DNA from: Streptomyces malachitofuscus
GTDB lineage: Bacteria; Actinomycetota; Actinomycetes; Streptomycetales; Streptomycetaceae
Length of the DNA stretch: 64,000 nucleotides
NCBI RefSeq assembly: GCF_014650055.1
Contig: NZ_BMUF01000001.1
Location: 496,001-560,000, forward strand
Direction: 5' to 3'
Shown piece after piece: positions 27,123-36,635 of the stretch. The notes under the pieces are model-generated. The model was not told the DNA's origin and made no database searches. It was given only the letters and a program-made list of their open reading frames with translations. Within the stretch, counting starts at the first letter, position 1. Each line of letters starts with the position of its first letter. A program made the translations under genes and the position numbers.

Positions 27123-28502
27123 ATGGAGGCGTTACCGGCGCGGGCCAGGGCGTATGTCGCCGGTGTCACCCTGCTGGCCCTGCTCTGTCTGATCCCGCCG
27201 CCGGTGCTGGCGGCACCGGGAACCCTCCCGGACGTCCCGGTCCCCTGGTGGCCGGTCGTCCTGCTCGCCGCGCTGTACGCCGGATGCGAGCGCCTCGCCC
27301 GGTCACGTCTCGTCGCCGCCCCTTACGCGGGCGGCACCTTCCACCCCGTCCTGCTCGCCGGGGCCTTCCTGCTGCCGCCGTATGCCGCCGCGCTGGTCGC
27401 GCTGCCCGGGGCGCTGCTGCTTCCCGTGGAGCAGCGGCCGTACCCGGCGCGCAGGCTCTGGCGGGCCGCTCAGCTGGTGCTCGCCGTGTGGGCGGCCGGC
27501 CGGGTCCACGCGGCGGCCGGAGGGCCCGGCGCGGTGGCGGACTGCGACGTACCGGGCGCGCTGGCGACGGCCGGAGCCGCGGTCCTGGCGTTCTGCCTGG
27601 TGCTCACCCTGCTTGACGGCGGCATCCCCGCGACGGCGTCCCGCAGATCCCCGCGCGGGCGGCCGGTGGCGGCCCCCGCCGCGTGGTGGCGCCACTTCCT
27701 GCGGTCGCTGGCACCGCTCACCGTGCACGGTCTCGCCGGGCTCATGATGGCGCTGCTGTGGCGCAGCGCCTACGGCCCCATGGCGGCGCTGCCGGTGCTG
27801 CTGCCGATGGGCGTCTCGTGGTGGGCGTTCGCCCAGTACCACCGGGAGCGGGCCGCCCACCAGGCCACGATCCGCGCGCTCGTCCAGGCCGTCGACATCA
27901 AGGACGGCTACACGCGCGGACACAGCGAGCGCGTCGGACGGGCGTCGATGATGATCGCCCGGGAACTGGGCCTGGACGACGAACGGGTCGAGGTGCTGCG
28001 CTTCGCCGGCATCCTGCACGACGTCGGCAAGCTCGGCGTCCCCACCCGGCTGCTCACCAAGAACGGCCCGCTGACCCCCGAGGAACGCCGGGTGATCGAA
28101 CTCCATCCCGAGTACGGGCACGAGATGGTGCGGGGGATCTCCTTCCTCGGCGAGGCCCGCGCGGCGGTGCTGCACCACCACGAGCGGCTGGACGGCTCGG
28201 GCTACCCCTACGGGCTGGCGGGCGGTCAGATCCCCGAGCCCGCGCGGGTGGTCGCGGTCGCCGACGCCTTCGACGCGATGACCTCCAACCGGTCCTACAG
28301 CAGGGCACGGCCCGTGCCCGCGGCGCTCGAGGAGCTCCGCCGGTGCGCGGGCACCCACTTCGACCCGCGGATGGTCGGCGCGCTGGTACGCGCCATCGGC
28401 AGGTCCGGCTGGCACCCGGCGGTGACCGCCGACGACCACCGCTCCACCGCCCTTCCGGGGCCCACGGCGCCGCTCACCGACCGGTCCGGGGCGCGCCGGT
28501 GA
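27123..28502 (+). CDS. Membrane HD-GYP-type phosphohydrolase
   Basis: A 459-residue protein. The N-terminal ~255 residues contain about seven hydrophobic helices. The C-terminal ~200 residues are an HD-GYP domain: GHSERVGRAS (~265), the HD pair in ILHDVGKLGVP (~300), HHHERLDGSGYPYGL (~350, full GYP motif) and VVAVADAFDAMTSNRSY (~375). HD-GYP enzymes hydrolyse cyclic dinucleotides such as c-di-GMP, although many actinobacterial members lack proof. ATG 27123 was chosen behind a GGGGTGGGGG stretch. It overlaps the next gene (GTGA), forming a two-gene unit. Confidence 0.85.
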   Translation: MEALPARARAYVAGVTLLALLCLIPPPVLAAPGTLPDVPVPWWPVVLLAALYAGCERLARSRLVAAPYAGGTFHPVLLAGAFLLPPYAAALVALPGALLLPVEQRPYPARRLWRAAQLVLAVWAAGRVHAAAGGPGAVADCDVPGALATAGAAVLAFCLVLTLLDGGIPATASRRSPRGRPVAAPAAWWRHFLRSLAPLTVHGLAGLMMALLWRSAYGPMAALPVLLPMGVSWWAFAQYHRERAAHQATIRALVQAVDIKDGYTRGHSERVGRASMMIARELGLDDERVEVLRFAGILHDVGKLGVPTRLLTKNGPLTPEERRVIELHPEYGHEMVRGISFLGEARAAVLHHHERLDGSGYPYGLAGGQIPEPARVVAVADAFDAMTSNRSYSRARPVPAALEELRRCAGTHFDPRMVGALVRAIGRSGWHPAVTADDHRSTALPGPTAPLTDRSGARR

Positions 28503-29746
28503 GGCCGCGGCTGCACACCGTCGTGCACCTCTGGGCCGCCGTCCTCGCGACGGGCTCCCTGGGCAGCACCCTCTACAACGGCGTCGAGGAACGGGGGGCC
28601 GCCCTGGCGTTCGGGGTGCTCGTCACGGTCGGCGAGCTCACCCGGCGCAACGGGACCCGCATCCGGGAGGCCGCTCCGCTGGCCGCCGCCGGCTCGCTGT
28701 CGTACGCGCTGCTCGCCGAGACCGCGGGGCGGCCCACCCACCACGGCGCCGCCCAGGTCGTCACCGTGGTGCTCGCCGCGTCCCTGCTCGGCAGCGTGCC
28801 GCACGTCGGGCGCGGCGACGGACCCGCCCTCGACCCGGCGGCCCGCCGGGTGCTGACCGTCGGTTTCGTCGCCCTGTGCTTCCAGCCCCTGGACAACCGG
28901 GGGGTCTTCGACGACTGGGGCGGCTCCGCCCACGCGCTGCTGCTGCTCGCCCTGCTGTCCCTCACCGCGCTGTGCGACGCCGTGCTCGCCGCCGCGCTGG
29001 CCCACTCCCGCACCGGCTGGCCCTTCCTGCCGATGCTCCGTGACGAGCTGCGGGCCGTCCCCGGCATCGGGGCCGCCGTCATCGCCACCGGGGCGGTGAT
29101 GGCGCTCGGGGTCGCGGTCGTGGGGCTGTGGGCGCTGCCCGTCTTCTCCGTGCCCCTGTTGCTCGCCCAGCTGTCCTACCGGCGGTACGCCGCCGTCCGC
29201 GCCACCTACCGGCAGACCATCGCGTCCCTGGCGCGGGCCACCGAGATCGCCGGGTACACCCCCGCCGGCCATGCCCGCCGGGTCGCCGCGCTCAGCCAGG
29301 CGGTGGGCCGGGACCTGGGGCTGACCGAGCCCGAGCTGACCGTGCTGGAGTACGCGGCGCTGATGCACGACATCGGCCAGCTCAGCCTCGTCGACCCGGT
29401 CCCCGCGGGTGCCACCGCCGGCCTGCCGGTCTCCGAGCAGCGGCGGATCGCGCTGCTCGGCGGCGCCGTGGTGCGGCAGACCGGGGTCGACCCCCGGGTG
29501 GCCGGGATCGTCGAACGCCAGGCCGACCCGCATCCGGAGCAGCCGCTCGCCGCGCGGATCGTCCGGGTGGTGAACGCGTACGAGGAGAAGTCCCGGGAAG
29601 GAGGTCCCGGCGGGCCGCTGACCGCGCTGGAGGAACTGCGGCTCGGTACCGCCGGGGAGTACGCGCCGGAGGTCGTCGAGGCGCTGGCCCGGGTGCTGTC
29701 ACGGAACACGGAGGGGGCGCGTGCGGATGGAGACCGGTCGTGGTGA
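28499..29746 (+). CDS. Second membrane HD-domain protein with degenerate GYP
   Basis: A 415-residue protein, GTG 28499 overlapping the upstream stop. About eight hydrophobic helices precede a C-terminal HD-like domain: GHARRVAALSQAVGR (~260), ALMHDIGQLSLVDP (~290) and VVNAYEE (~355). The HD pair is kept but the HHExxxGxGYP segment is replaced by VERQADPHPEQP, so metal binding and diesterase activity may be lost. It may be a regulatory partner of the preceding full HD-GYP protein with which it is coupled. It looks like an old tandem duplication that diverged. Confidence 0.8.
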   Translation: MRPRLHTVVHLWAAVLATGSLGSTLYNGVEERGAALAFGVLVTVGELTRRNGTRIREAAPLAAAGSLSYALLAETAGRPTHHGAAQVVTVVLAASLLGSVPHVGRGDGPALDPAARRVLTVGFVALCFQPLDNRGVFDDWGGSAHALLLLALLSLTALCDAVLAAALAHSRTGWPFLPMLRDELRAVPGIGAAVIATGAVMALGVAVVGLWALPVFSVPLLLAQLSYRRYAAVRATYRQTIASLARATEIAGYTPAGHARRVAALSQAVGRDLGLTEPELTVLEYAALMHDIGQLSLVDPVPAGATAGLPVSEQRRIALLGGAVVRQTGVDPRVAGIVERQADPHPEQPLAARIVRVVNAYEEKSREGGPGGPLTALEELRLGTAGEYAPEVVEALARVLSRNTEGARADGDRSW

Positions 29747-29903
29747 GAGCCTCGCACGAGGCTGTCTGACCCCGTGCGAGGCTGGGTAACCCATGGGTAA
29801 TGAGCGTCCTTGTGGCCGTACGTGGTTGGATGCGAAGGAGAGGGTGTCCGGGGGCGCGGATCGGTACAGCCGGCCCACCGAACGGAACTGGCAGGCGGGA
29901 ATC

Positions 29904-30884
29904 GTGAGGATCTTCGGCAAGGGACGGCACCGGCCCTCCGCCTCCTGGCGGCAGGCCACGGATCGCGCGTTCACGCTCATCGGCGACGGCCGGTACGAGG
30001 ACGCGGGCGCGCTGCTGACACGTGCCGCCGACCTGGAGCCCTGGCTCTCGGAGTCCTGGTTCAATCTGGCGCTGCTGCACAAGTTCCGGCACGACTGGGA
30101 GCAGGCCCGGTCGGCGGGCCTGCGCGCCGTGGCGCTGCTCGACCGCGACACCGGGGCTCCCGACTGGTGGAACGTCGGCATCGCCGCCACCGCCCTGCAG
30201 GACTGGCCGCTGGCCCGGCGGGCCTGGCAGGCCTACGGGCTGAAGGTGCCGGGACCGGCCACCGACTCCGGTGAGCCCCTCGGCATGGACCTGGGCAGTG
30301 CGGCCGTACGGCTGTCCCCGGAGGGGGAGGCGGAGGTCGTGTGGGGGCGGCGCCTGGACCCCGCCCGGATCGAGGTGCTGTCCATTCCGCTGCCGTCCTC
30401 CGGGCGCCGCTGGGGCGAGGTCGTCCTGCACGACGGTGTACCGCACGGCGAGCGCAGCACCGCCGCCGGGCACACCTACCCGGTGTTCGACGAGATCGAG
30501 TTGTGGGCGCCGTCGCCGGTGCCGACGTGGGTCGTGCTGCTGGAGGCCGCGTCCGAGACCGACCGGGACGCCCTGGAACAACTGGCCTCCGACGCCGGTT
30601 TCGCCGCCGAGGACTGGTCCTCGTCCGTGCGGCTGCTGTGCCGGATGTGCTCGGAGTCCCGGATGCCGTCCGACGAGGGCGAGGGCGAGCACCTGGACCC
30701 GCACGACCACAGCGAGCCGGGGCACCCCGGCCCCCTGGGCCACCGCACGGACGGGCAGTTGTGGGTCCCGGAGCGCGAGTGCGGTCTTGCTGCGCCGGCT
30801 TCGCTGGTGCGGGGGCTGCTGGACGGGTGGGTTGCGGACAGCCCGGACTCGCGGGACTGGCGGGATCTCGAAGAGGTCTGTTAG
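29904..30884 (+). CDS. Tetratricopeptide-repeat protein, conserved in Streptomyces
   Basis: A 326-residue soluble protein from GTG 29904 (MRIFGKG), preceded by AGGCGGGA; the frame is open back to ATG 29793, so a longer N-terminus is possible. Residues ~18-110 contain two or three TPR-like units ([35 protein letters not shown]). The rest is a beta-rich domain with [16 protein letters not shown] and His/Glu-rich stretch ([14 protein letters not shown]) that may bind metal. Similar to SCO5220 from memory. Function unknown. Confidence 0.75.
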   Translation: MRIFGKGRHRPSASWRQATDRAFTLIGDGRYEDAGALLTRAADLEPWLSESWFNLALLHKFRHDWEQARSAGLRAVALLDRDTGAPDWWNVGIAATALQDWPLARRAWQAYGLKVPGPATDSGEPLGMDLGSAAVRLSPEGEAEVVWGRRLDPARIEVLSIPLPSSGRRWGEVVLHDGVPHGERSTAAGHTYPVFDEIELWAPSPVPTWVVLLEAASETDRDALEQLASDAGFAAEDWSSSVRLLCRMCSESRMPSDEGEGEHLDPHDHSEPGHPGPLGHRTDGQLWVPERECGLAAPASLVRGLLDGWVADSPDSRDWRDLEEVC

Positions 30885-30961
30885 GGGCGGGTGCGCAGAT
30901 CGTTCCCCGTACCCTGTATCAGCATCACCCCACGGATTTCCCAGGAAGGCACACCTCGGTC

Positions 30962-31612
30962 ATGGCTCAGCAGGACACCGATCAGCAGCACGCGGGCGTG
31001 CTCCCCGTCGACGACGAGGGGTACGTCATCGACACGGAGGACTGCGAGGAGCGCGAGGCGGCCTGGCGCGAGCGCGGCACCTCGCGTCCGATCACGGTGG
31101 TCGGCAACCCGGTGCTGCACAAGGAGTGCAAGGACGTCACGGACTTCGGCGAGGAGTTCCAGCAGCTGGTCGCCGACATGTTCGCCAGCCAGCGCACGGC
31201 CGAGGGCGTGGGCCTGGCCGCCAACCAGATCGGCGTCGACCTGAAGGTCTTCGTCTACGACTGCCCGGACGACGAGGGCGCGCGCCACGTCGGCGTGGTC
31301 TGCAACCCGAAGCTGGTCGAACTGCCCGCCGAGCAGCGCCGGCTCGACGACAGCAGCGAGGGCTGTCTGTCGGTGCCGACCGCCTACGCCTCCCTGGCCC
31401 GCCCGGACTACGCCGAAGTGACCGGACAGGACGAGAAGGGCAACCCGGTCCGGGTACGCGGCACCGGCTACTTCGCGCGGTGTCTGCAGCACGAGACCGA
31501 CCACCTCTACGGCTACCTGTACATCGACCGGCTGTCCAAGCGGGAGCGCAAGGCGGCGCTGCGGCAGATGGCCGAGAACGAGCCGCGCTACCCCGTGGTC
31601 GCCAACGACTGA
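30962..31612 (+). CDS. def: Peptide deformylase
   Basis: A 216-residue metalloenzyme that removes the formyl group from nascent proteins. All three family motifs are present: [10 protein letters not shown] (~80), EGCLSVP (~137) with the metal Cys, and QHETDHLYG (~178) with two metal His and the catalytic Glu. The ~40-residue acidic N-terminal extension is longer than in E. coli Def but common in Streptomyces paralogues. ATG 30962 follows AGGAAGG by about 10 bases. A very strong terminator hairpin follows at 31644. Confidence 0.95.
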   Translation: MAQQDTDQQHAGVLPVDDEGYVIDTEDCEEREAAWRERGTSRPITVVGNPVLHKECKDVTDFGEEFQQLVADMFASQRTAEGVGLAANQIGVDLKVFVYDCPDDEGARHVGVVCNPKLVELPAEQRRLDDSSEGCLSVPTAYASLARPDYAEVTGQDEKGNPVRVRGTGYFARCLQHETDHLYGYLYIDRLSKRERKAALRQMAENEPRYPVVAND

Positions 31613-31643
31613 CGGCCCCTGACGGAGCCCTTCCGCTTCCTCC

Positions 31644-31687
31644 CGAACGGCGCCCGACCGGACACCTCTCCGGTCGGGCGCCGTTCG
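31644..31687 (+). terminator. Long hairpin terminator after peptide deformylase
   Basis: A perfect 19-bp stem with a 6-base loop, 32 bases past the def stop, followed by TCTGTG with no long U tract. It insulates def from the terpene operon. Confidence 0.88.
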
Positions 31688-31722
31688 TCTGTGCGTGCCG
31701 AAAGGTAGTGAAAGAAGCAAAT

Positions 31723-31737
31723 CCGTTCCCAGAACGG
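31723..31737 (+). promoter_or_regulatory. Inverted repeat upstream of the terpene operon
   Basis: CCGTTC-CCA-GAACGG, a perfect 6-3-6 repeat about 100 bp before the sesquiterpene synthase start, in unusually A-rich sequence (AAAGGTAGTGAAAGAAGCAA). It is a candidate operator for the operon; the regulator is unknown. Confidence 0.45.
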
Positions 31738-31834
31738 TCAGTTGTGGTGCTGAATGGAGGTGCGGGGATACGCACGGCGTGCGCCCGGCTCGGGGGTGGG
31801 CGCACGCCAACTGGCGGCTGAGAGGGGATTGTTC

Positions 31835-32920
31835 GTGCATGCTTTGTCACACGGCACCACATCGACACCGACCACCATCGCGGTTCCACCGGCGCTGTCT
31901 CTTCCGGTGATCGAGACGGCGTTTCCCCGGCAACTCCACCCGTATTGGCCGAAGCTTCAGGAAACGACCAGGGCGTGGCTGCTCGAAAAGCGGCTCATGC
32001 CGGCGGACAAGGTGGAGGAATATGCCGATGGCCTGTGCTACACCGACCTTATGGCGGGGTACTACATTGGCGCCCCCGACGAGGTCCTGCAGGCGATAGC
32101 GGACTACAGCGCGTGGTTCTTCGTCTGGGACGACCGGCACGACCGCGACATCGTGCACGGCCGGCCCACCGCCTGGCGGCGGTTGAAGAACCTGCTGCAC
32201 AGGGCCCTCGACAGCCCCCACGATCACCTGCGTCACGAGGATCCGGTGGTCGCGGGGCTCGCGGACGGCGTGCGACGGCTCTACACCTTCCTGCCGGGCA
32301 GCTGGAACGCCCGGTTCGCGCGGCACTTCCATGCGGTGATCGAGGCGTACGACCGGGAATTCCACAACCGTACGGAGGGGATCGTCCCCAACGTCGAGGA
32401 ATACCTGGAACTGCGTCGGCTCACCTTCGCGCACTGGATCTGGACGGATCTCCTGGAACCGAGTGCGGGAAGTGAACTCCCGGACCCGGTACGGAAGAAC
32501 CCGGCGTACCGGAAGGCGGCGCTGCTCAGTCAGGAATTCGCCGCCTGGTACAACGACCTCTGCTCGCTGCCGAAGGAAATCGCGGGCAGTGAGGTGCACA
32601 ATCTCGGCATCAGTCTCGTCACTCACGAGGGACTGACACTCGAAGAGGCGATCGCCGAGGTGAGAAATCGCGTCGAGAAATGCATCCGCGAATTCCAGAA
32701 TGCGGAACACGACGCATTGCGATTCGCCGACGCCCTCGACGACGGCACCGTGGGAGGAAAGGAAACGAGCGCCGCCGTTCGCGCCTGTGTCGGCAACATG
32801 CGGAACTGGTTCAGTTCCGTCTACTGGTTCCACCACGAGTCCGGCCGGTACCGGGTCGACAGCTGGGACGACCGGTCCACGCCCCCGTACGTCAACAACG
32901 AAGCGGCAGGTGAGAAATGA
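31835..32920 (+). CDS. cyc1: Epi-isozizaene synthase (class I sesquiterpene cyclase)
   Basis: A 361-residue cyclase converting farnesyl diphosphate to (+)-epi-isozizaene, precursor of albaflavenone. Metal motifs are DDRHD (~99, within [11 protein letters not shown]) and NDLCSLPKE (~240, the NSE/DTE motif). [15 protein letters not shown] near the C-terminus is also typical. Start GTG 31835 gives MHALSHG and the same length as SCO5222; GAGAGGGG precedes it. Several codons end in A/T, lower GC than neighbours. The stop overlaps the P450 start by ATGA. Confidence 0.96.
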   Translation: MHALSHGTTSTPTTIAVPPALSLPVIETAFPRQLHPYWPKLQETTRAWLLEKRLMPADKVEEYADGLCYTDLMAGYYIGAPDEVLQAIADYSAWFFVWDDRHDRDIVHGRPTAWRRLKNLLHRALDSPHDHLRHEDPVVAGLADGVRRLYTFLPGSWNARFARHFHAVIEAYDREFHNRTEGIVPNVEEYLELRRLTFAHWIWTDLLEPSAGSELPDPVRKNPAYRKAALLSQEFAAWYNDLCSLPKEIAGSEVHNLGISLVTHEGLTLEEAIAEVRNRVEKCIREFQNAEHDALRFADALDDGTVGGKETSAAVRACVGNMRNWFSSVYWFHHESGRYRVDSWDDRSTPPYVNNEAAGEK

Positions 32921-34287
32921 CCGTCGAGTCGGTGAACCCCGAGACGTCCGCGACGACCGCACTGTCCGAGCCGCCCCTGGCCGGAGGGGGAGTCCCCCTC
33001 CTCGGCCACGGCTGGAAACTGGCCCGCGACCCGCTGTCCTTCCTGTCCGGGCTGCGCGACCACGGCGAGGTCGTGCGCCTGAAACTGGGACCGAAGACGG
33101 TGTACGCCGTCACCACCCCCGCCCTCACCGGGGCGGTGGCCCTGAGCCCCGACTACATCATCGCCGGACCGCTGTGGGAGTCCCTGGAGGACCTGCTCGG
33201 CAAGGAGGGCGTCGCCACGGCCAACGGCCCGCTCCACCGGCGCCAGCGTCGCACCATCCAGCCCGCCTTCCGGCTCGACGCGATCCCCGCCTACGGGCCG
33301 ATCATGGCGGAGGAGGCGTACGCGCTGGTGCAGCGCTGGCGCTCCGGCGAGGTGCTGGACGTCACGGCGGAGTCCTTCCGCGTGGCCGTCCGGGTCGCCG
33401 CCCGCTGCCTGATGCGCGGCAGCTACATGGACGACCGGGCGGAGCGGATCTGCACCGACCTCGCCACGCTGTTCAGCGGCATGTACCAGCGCATGGTGGT
33501 GCCGCTCGGACCGCTCTACAAGGTGCCGCTCCCGGCCAACCGGGAATTCAACCGGGCCCTGGCCGATTTGCACGTCCTGGTGGACGAGATCGTCGCCGAC
33601 CGACGGGCAAGCGGTCAAAAGCCGAACGATTTGCTGACGGCTTTGCTGGAGGCGAAGGACGAAAATGGCGAGCCCATAGGGGAACAGGAGGTACACGATC
33701 AGGTCATCGCCATCCTCACCCCCGGCGCTGAAACCGTCGGATCCACCGTCATGTCCCTCCTCCTGGTTCTCACCGAGCACCCGGAACTGGGCGACAAGAT
33801 CCGCGACGAGGTGAAAACCGTCGTCGGTGACCGCCCCGTCGCATTCGATGACGTCCGAAAGCTGACGTACACCGCGAATGTCGTCACCGAGACCCTGCGT
33901 CTGCATCCGGCCGTCTGGATACTGACGCGCCGCGCGGTGGCCGACACGGAACTCGGCGGATACCGCATTCCCAAGGGGGCGGACCTCATCTACAGCCCGT
34001 ACGCCGTCCAGCGCGACCGGCGGTCGTACGAGCGGAACGAGGAGTTCGACCCGGACCGCTGGATTCCCGAACGGGCCAAGGACGTGCCCAAGTACGCGAT
34101 GAGCCCGTTCAGCGTGGGCAACCGCAAGTGCCCCAGTGACCACTTCTCGATGGCCGAGCTCACCCTCATCACCGCGGCGGTCGCCTCCGCCTACCGGTTC
34201 GAGCACGCGCACGGCTCCGACACCCGGCCCCGGATCGGCATCACGCTCCGGCCGCGCCGGCTGATGCTGCGGGCGCTGCCCCGCTGA
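32917..34287 (+). CDS. cyp170A1: Cytochrome P450 CYP170A1-like, albaflavenone synthase
   Basis: A 456-residue P450. The heme loop [14 protein letters not shown] (~390) contains the ligand Cys, ETLRL (~325) is the K-helix ExxR, and [12 protein letters not shown] (~270) is the I-helix oxygen site. In S. coelicolor SCO5223 oxidises epi-isozizaene stepwise to albaflavenols and albaflavenone and also has a moonlighting farnesene synthase activity. ATG 32917 overlaps the cyclase stop, so the two are coupled. The N-terminus lacks a membrane anchor, as usual for bacterial P450s. Confidence 0.94.
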   Translation: MTVESVNPETSATTALSEPPLAGGGVPLLGHGWKLARDPLSFLSGLRDHGEVVRLKLGPKTVYAVTTPALTGAVALSPDYIIAGPLWESLEDLLGKEGVATANGPLHRRQRRTIQPAFRLDAIPAYGPIMAEEAYALVQRWRSGEVLDVTAESFRVAVRVAARCLMRGSYMDDRAERICTDLATLFSGMYQRMVVPLGPLYKVPLPANREFNRALADLHVLVDEIVADRRASGQKPNDLLTALLEAKDENGEPIGEQEVHDQVIAILTPGAETVGSTVMSLLLVLTEHPELGDKIRDEVKTVVGDRPVAFDDVRKLTYTANVVTETLRLHPAVWILTRRAVADTELGGYRIPKGADLIYSPYAVQRDRRSYERNEEFDPDRWIPERAKDVPKYAMSPFSVGNRKCPSDHFSMAELTLITAAVASAYRFEHAHGSDTRPRIGITLRPRRLMLRALPR

Positions 34288-34308
34288 CCGTCCTGCAACG
34301 GCGCGCGT

Positions 34309-35274
34309 TCAGGCGGCGGCCTCCGGGCCCCGGAACGCGCGCCGGTAGGCCTGGGGGGTGGTGCCCACGGCCCGCACGAAGTGGTGGCGCAGGGCCGCCG
34401 CGTTGCCGAAGCCGGTGCGGCCCGCGATCGCGTCCACGGTCTCGTCCGTCGCTTCCAGCAGATGCTGGGCCAGCAGGACCCGCTGGCGCAGGATCCAGCG
34501 GTAGGGCGTGGTGCCGGTCTCCTGCTGGAAGCGGCGGGCGAAGGTGCGCGGGGACATGTGGGCGCGGGCGGCGAGCTGCTCGACGGTGACCTCCTCGTCG
34601 AGGTGCCGCTCCATCCACACCAGCACCTCGGAGACGGTGTCGCCCCCCGGCCGGGGCAGCGGGCGCTCGATGTACTGGGCCTGGCCGCCGTCGCGGTGCG
34701 GGGGGACCACCATGCGCCGGGCGATCTTGTTGGCGACCTCCGGACCCTGCTCCTTCCGGACCAGATGCAGACAGGCGTCGATCCCGGCGGCGGTGCCGGC
34801 GGAGGTGATCACCGGGTCCTCGTCGACGTAGAGCACGTCCGGTTCCACGGTCAGATGCGGATACCGCCTGGTCAGCTCCTCCGCGTGCTTCCAGTGGGAG
34901 GTGACCCGCCGGCCGTCGAGGAGCCCGGCGGCGGCGAGCACGAACACCCCGGAGCAGACGCTGAGCACCCGGGCGCCCCGGTCCACGGCCCGGCGCAGGG
35001 CGTCCAGCAGCTCGGGCGGGAACTCCCGGGAGACGTAGGAGGAGCCGGCGGGCACGGTGATGAGGTCGGCCGTCTCCAGACGCTCCAGGCCGTGCTCGAG
35101 CTGCAGCGCGAAGCCCGTGTTGCTGCGCACGGTCGGCCCGTCGGCCGAGACGACGGCGAAGTCGTAGACCGGCAGTCCGTCGTCACTGCGGTCGACGCCG
35201 AAGACCTCGCAGACGACACCGAGTTCGAAGGGGTTCACGCCGTCGAGGAGGACGGCGGCCACGTTCTTCAGCAT
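34309..35274 (-). CDS. GlxA-type regulator: DJ-1/PfpI domain plus AraC DNA-binding domain
   Basis: A 321-residue regulator. Residues ~1-170 are a DJ-1/PfpI-like domain with Cys in VLSVCSGVFVLAAAG (~107); residues ~215-315 are an AraC helix-turn-helix pair (LAARAHMSPRTFARRFQQETG, IAGRTGFGNAAALRHHF). It ends 21 bp from the convergent P450 gene and is divergent from a small membrane protein. In S. coelicolor an AraC-like gene nrdS was reported with nrdAB, and this may be that gene, but here a gene on the other strand separates it from nrdB. Target unknown. Confidence 0.85.
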   Translation of the reverse strand: MLKNVAAVLLDGVNPFELGVVCEVFGVDRSDDGLPVYDFAVVSADGPTVRSNTGFALQLEHGLERLETADLITVPAGSSYVSREFPPELLDALRRAVDRGARVLSVCSGVFVLAAAGLLDGRRVTSHWKHAEELTRRYPHLTVEPDVLYVDEDPVITSAGTAAGIDACLHLVRKEQGPEVANKIARRMVVPPHRDGGQAQYIERPLPRPGGDTVSEVLVWMERHLDEEVTVEQLAARAHMSPRTFARRFQQETGTTPYRWILRQRVLLAQHLLEATDETVDAIAGRTGFGNAAALRHHFVRAVGTTPQAYRRAFRGPEAAA

Positions 35275-35327
35275 GGCTCCAGTGTGCCTCGACGTTGGCA
35301 GTAAATCGAGGGTCTACGGCAGTCCTG

Positions 35328-35362
35328 CCACTGTCGGTAAGGAGTGTTCCGCGCGACAGTGG
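35328..35362. promoter_or_regulatory. Inverted repeat in the divergent promoter region of the GlxA-type regulator
   Basis: CCACTGTCG (35328-35336) and CGACAGTGG (35354-35362) are perfect 9-base arms 17 bases apart, ending 4 bases before the start of the small membrane gene. A second short palindrome GGCAG-TC-CTGCC overlaps the left side (35318-35329). The arms could be the operator of the adjacent AraC-type regulator or a leader hairpin. Confidence 0.5.
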
Positions 35363-35366
35363 TGAC

Positions 35367-35591
35367 ATGGATACGAACCAGATGGAAGCACTGATCGCGA
35401 TGGTGGCCGTTCTCGGCCTGTTCGTCCTCATGACCCTCCCGGCCCTGATCGGCATCGTGCACGACCGCCGGATCGACCGGCAGATCGAGCGTGCCGAGGC
35501 CGCCCGCGCGGCCGCCGAGCGCCCCGCCGACCGGACGCCGGCCCGCCCGGCGCAGGGTGCCGCCTCACACCGCACCGCAAGGGCGGCGTGA
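35367..35591 (+). CDS. Small single-pass membrane protein
   Basis: A 74-residue protein with one membrane helix (residues ~7-30, MEALIAMVAVLGLFVLMTLP) followed by a charged amphipathic helix (HDRRIDRQIERAEAARAAAE) and a basic Pro/Ala-rich tail. ATG 35367 is the start. It lies alone on this strand between two minus-strand genes. The family is unknown to me; topology suggests the tail is cytoplasmic. Confidence 0.65.
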   Translation: MDTNQMEALIAMVAVLGLFVLMTLPALIGIVHDRRIDRQIERAEAARAAAERPADRTPARPAQGAASHRTARAA

Positions 35592-35627
35592 GGCGGCACC
35601 GGGGGGCCGGTTCCCCGGACGTCCTCG

Positions 35628-36635
35628 TCAGAAGTCCTCGTCCAGGTCGACCGTGCCCTCCACGGCGACCTGGTACGCGGACGGACGCCGCTCGAAGAAG
35701 TTCGTCAGCTCCTGGACGCCCTGGAGCTCCATGAAGGAGAACGGGTTCTCCGAGCCGTAGACCGGCGCGAAGCCCAGCCGCACCAGCCGCTGGTCGGCGA
35801 CGCACTCCAGGTACTGCCGCATCGACTCGGTGTTCATGCCCGGCAGCCCGTCGCCGCACAGGTCGCGCGCGAACTGCAGTTCCGCCTCGACCGCCTCGCG
35901 TAGCATGTCGGTGACCTGCCGGCCGAGCTCCTCGTCGAAGAGCTCCGGCTCCTCCTTGCGCACGGTGTCGACCACGTCGAAGGCGAAGGACATGTGCATC
36001 GTCTCGTCGCGGAACACCCAGTTGGTGCCGGTCGCCAGCCCGTGCAGCAGGCCCCGGCCGCGGAACCAGTACACGTAGGCGAAGGCGCCGTAGAAGAACA
36101 GCCCCTCGATGCAGGCGGCGAAGCAGATCAGGTTCAGCAGGAAGCGGCGGCGGTCCGCGCGCGTCTCCAGCCGGTCGATCTTCTCCACCGAGTCCATCCA
36201 CCTGAAGCAGAACTCGGCCTTCTCCCGGATGGACGGGATGTTCTCCACGGCCGCGAAGGCCGCCGCCCGGTCGTCCGGGTCGGGGAGATAGGTGTCCAGC
36301 AGCGTCAGGTAGAACTGGACGTGCACCGCCTCCTCGAAGAGCTGCCGCGAGAGGTACAGCCGGGCCTCGGGGGAGTTGATGTGCTTGTACAGCGTGAGCA
36401 CCAGGTTGTTCGCCACGATCGAGTCGCCCGTGGCGAAGAACGCCACCAGCCGTCCGATCAGGTGCTGCTCCTCGGGGCTGAGCTTCGCCAGGTCGGCGAC
36501 GTCCGAGTGCAGGTCCACCTCCTCCACGTGCCAGGTGTTCTTGATGGCGTCCCGGTAGCGCTCGTAGAAGTCCGGGTAGCGCATGGGGCGGAGAGTCAGC
36601 TCGAAGCCGGGGTCGAGCAGGTTCTTGTCGGTCAT
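35628..36635 (-). CDS. nrdB: Class Ia ribonucleotide reductase small subunit
   Basis: A 335-residue R2 subunit that carries the diiron/tyrosyl radical cofactor. Metal ligands can be seen in FFATGDSIVANN (first acidic residue), QLFEEAVHVQFY (~101, E-x2-H), AACIEGLFFYGAF (~177) and FRDETMHMSFA (~212, E-x2-H). The acidic C-terminal tail DLDEDF is the usual R1-docking peptide. ATG 36635 overlaps the nrdA stop (ATGA), so both subunits are coupled. It produces deoxynucleotides aerobically with NrdA. Confidence 0.94.
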   Translation of the reverse strand: MTDKNLLDPGFELTLRPMRYPDFYERYRDAIKNTWHVEEVDLHSDVADLAKLSPEEQHLIGRLVAFFATGDSIVANNLVLTLYKHINSPEARLYLSRQLFEEAVHVQFYLTLLDTYLPDPDDRAAAFAAVENIPSIREKAEFCFRWMDSVEKIDRLETRADRRRFLLNLICFAACIEGLFFYGAFAYVYWFRGRGLLHGLATGTNWVFRDETMHMSFAFDVVDTVRKEEPELFDEELGRQVTDMLREAVEAELQFARDLCGDGLPGMNTESMRQYLECVADQRLVRLGFAPVYGSENPFSFMELQGVQELTNFFERRPSAYQVAVEGTVDLDEDF

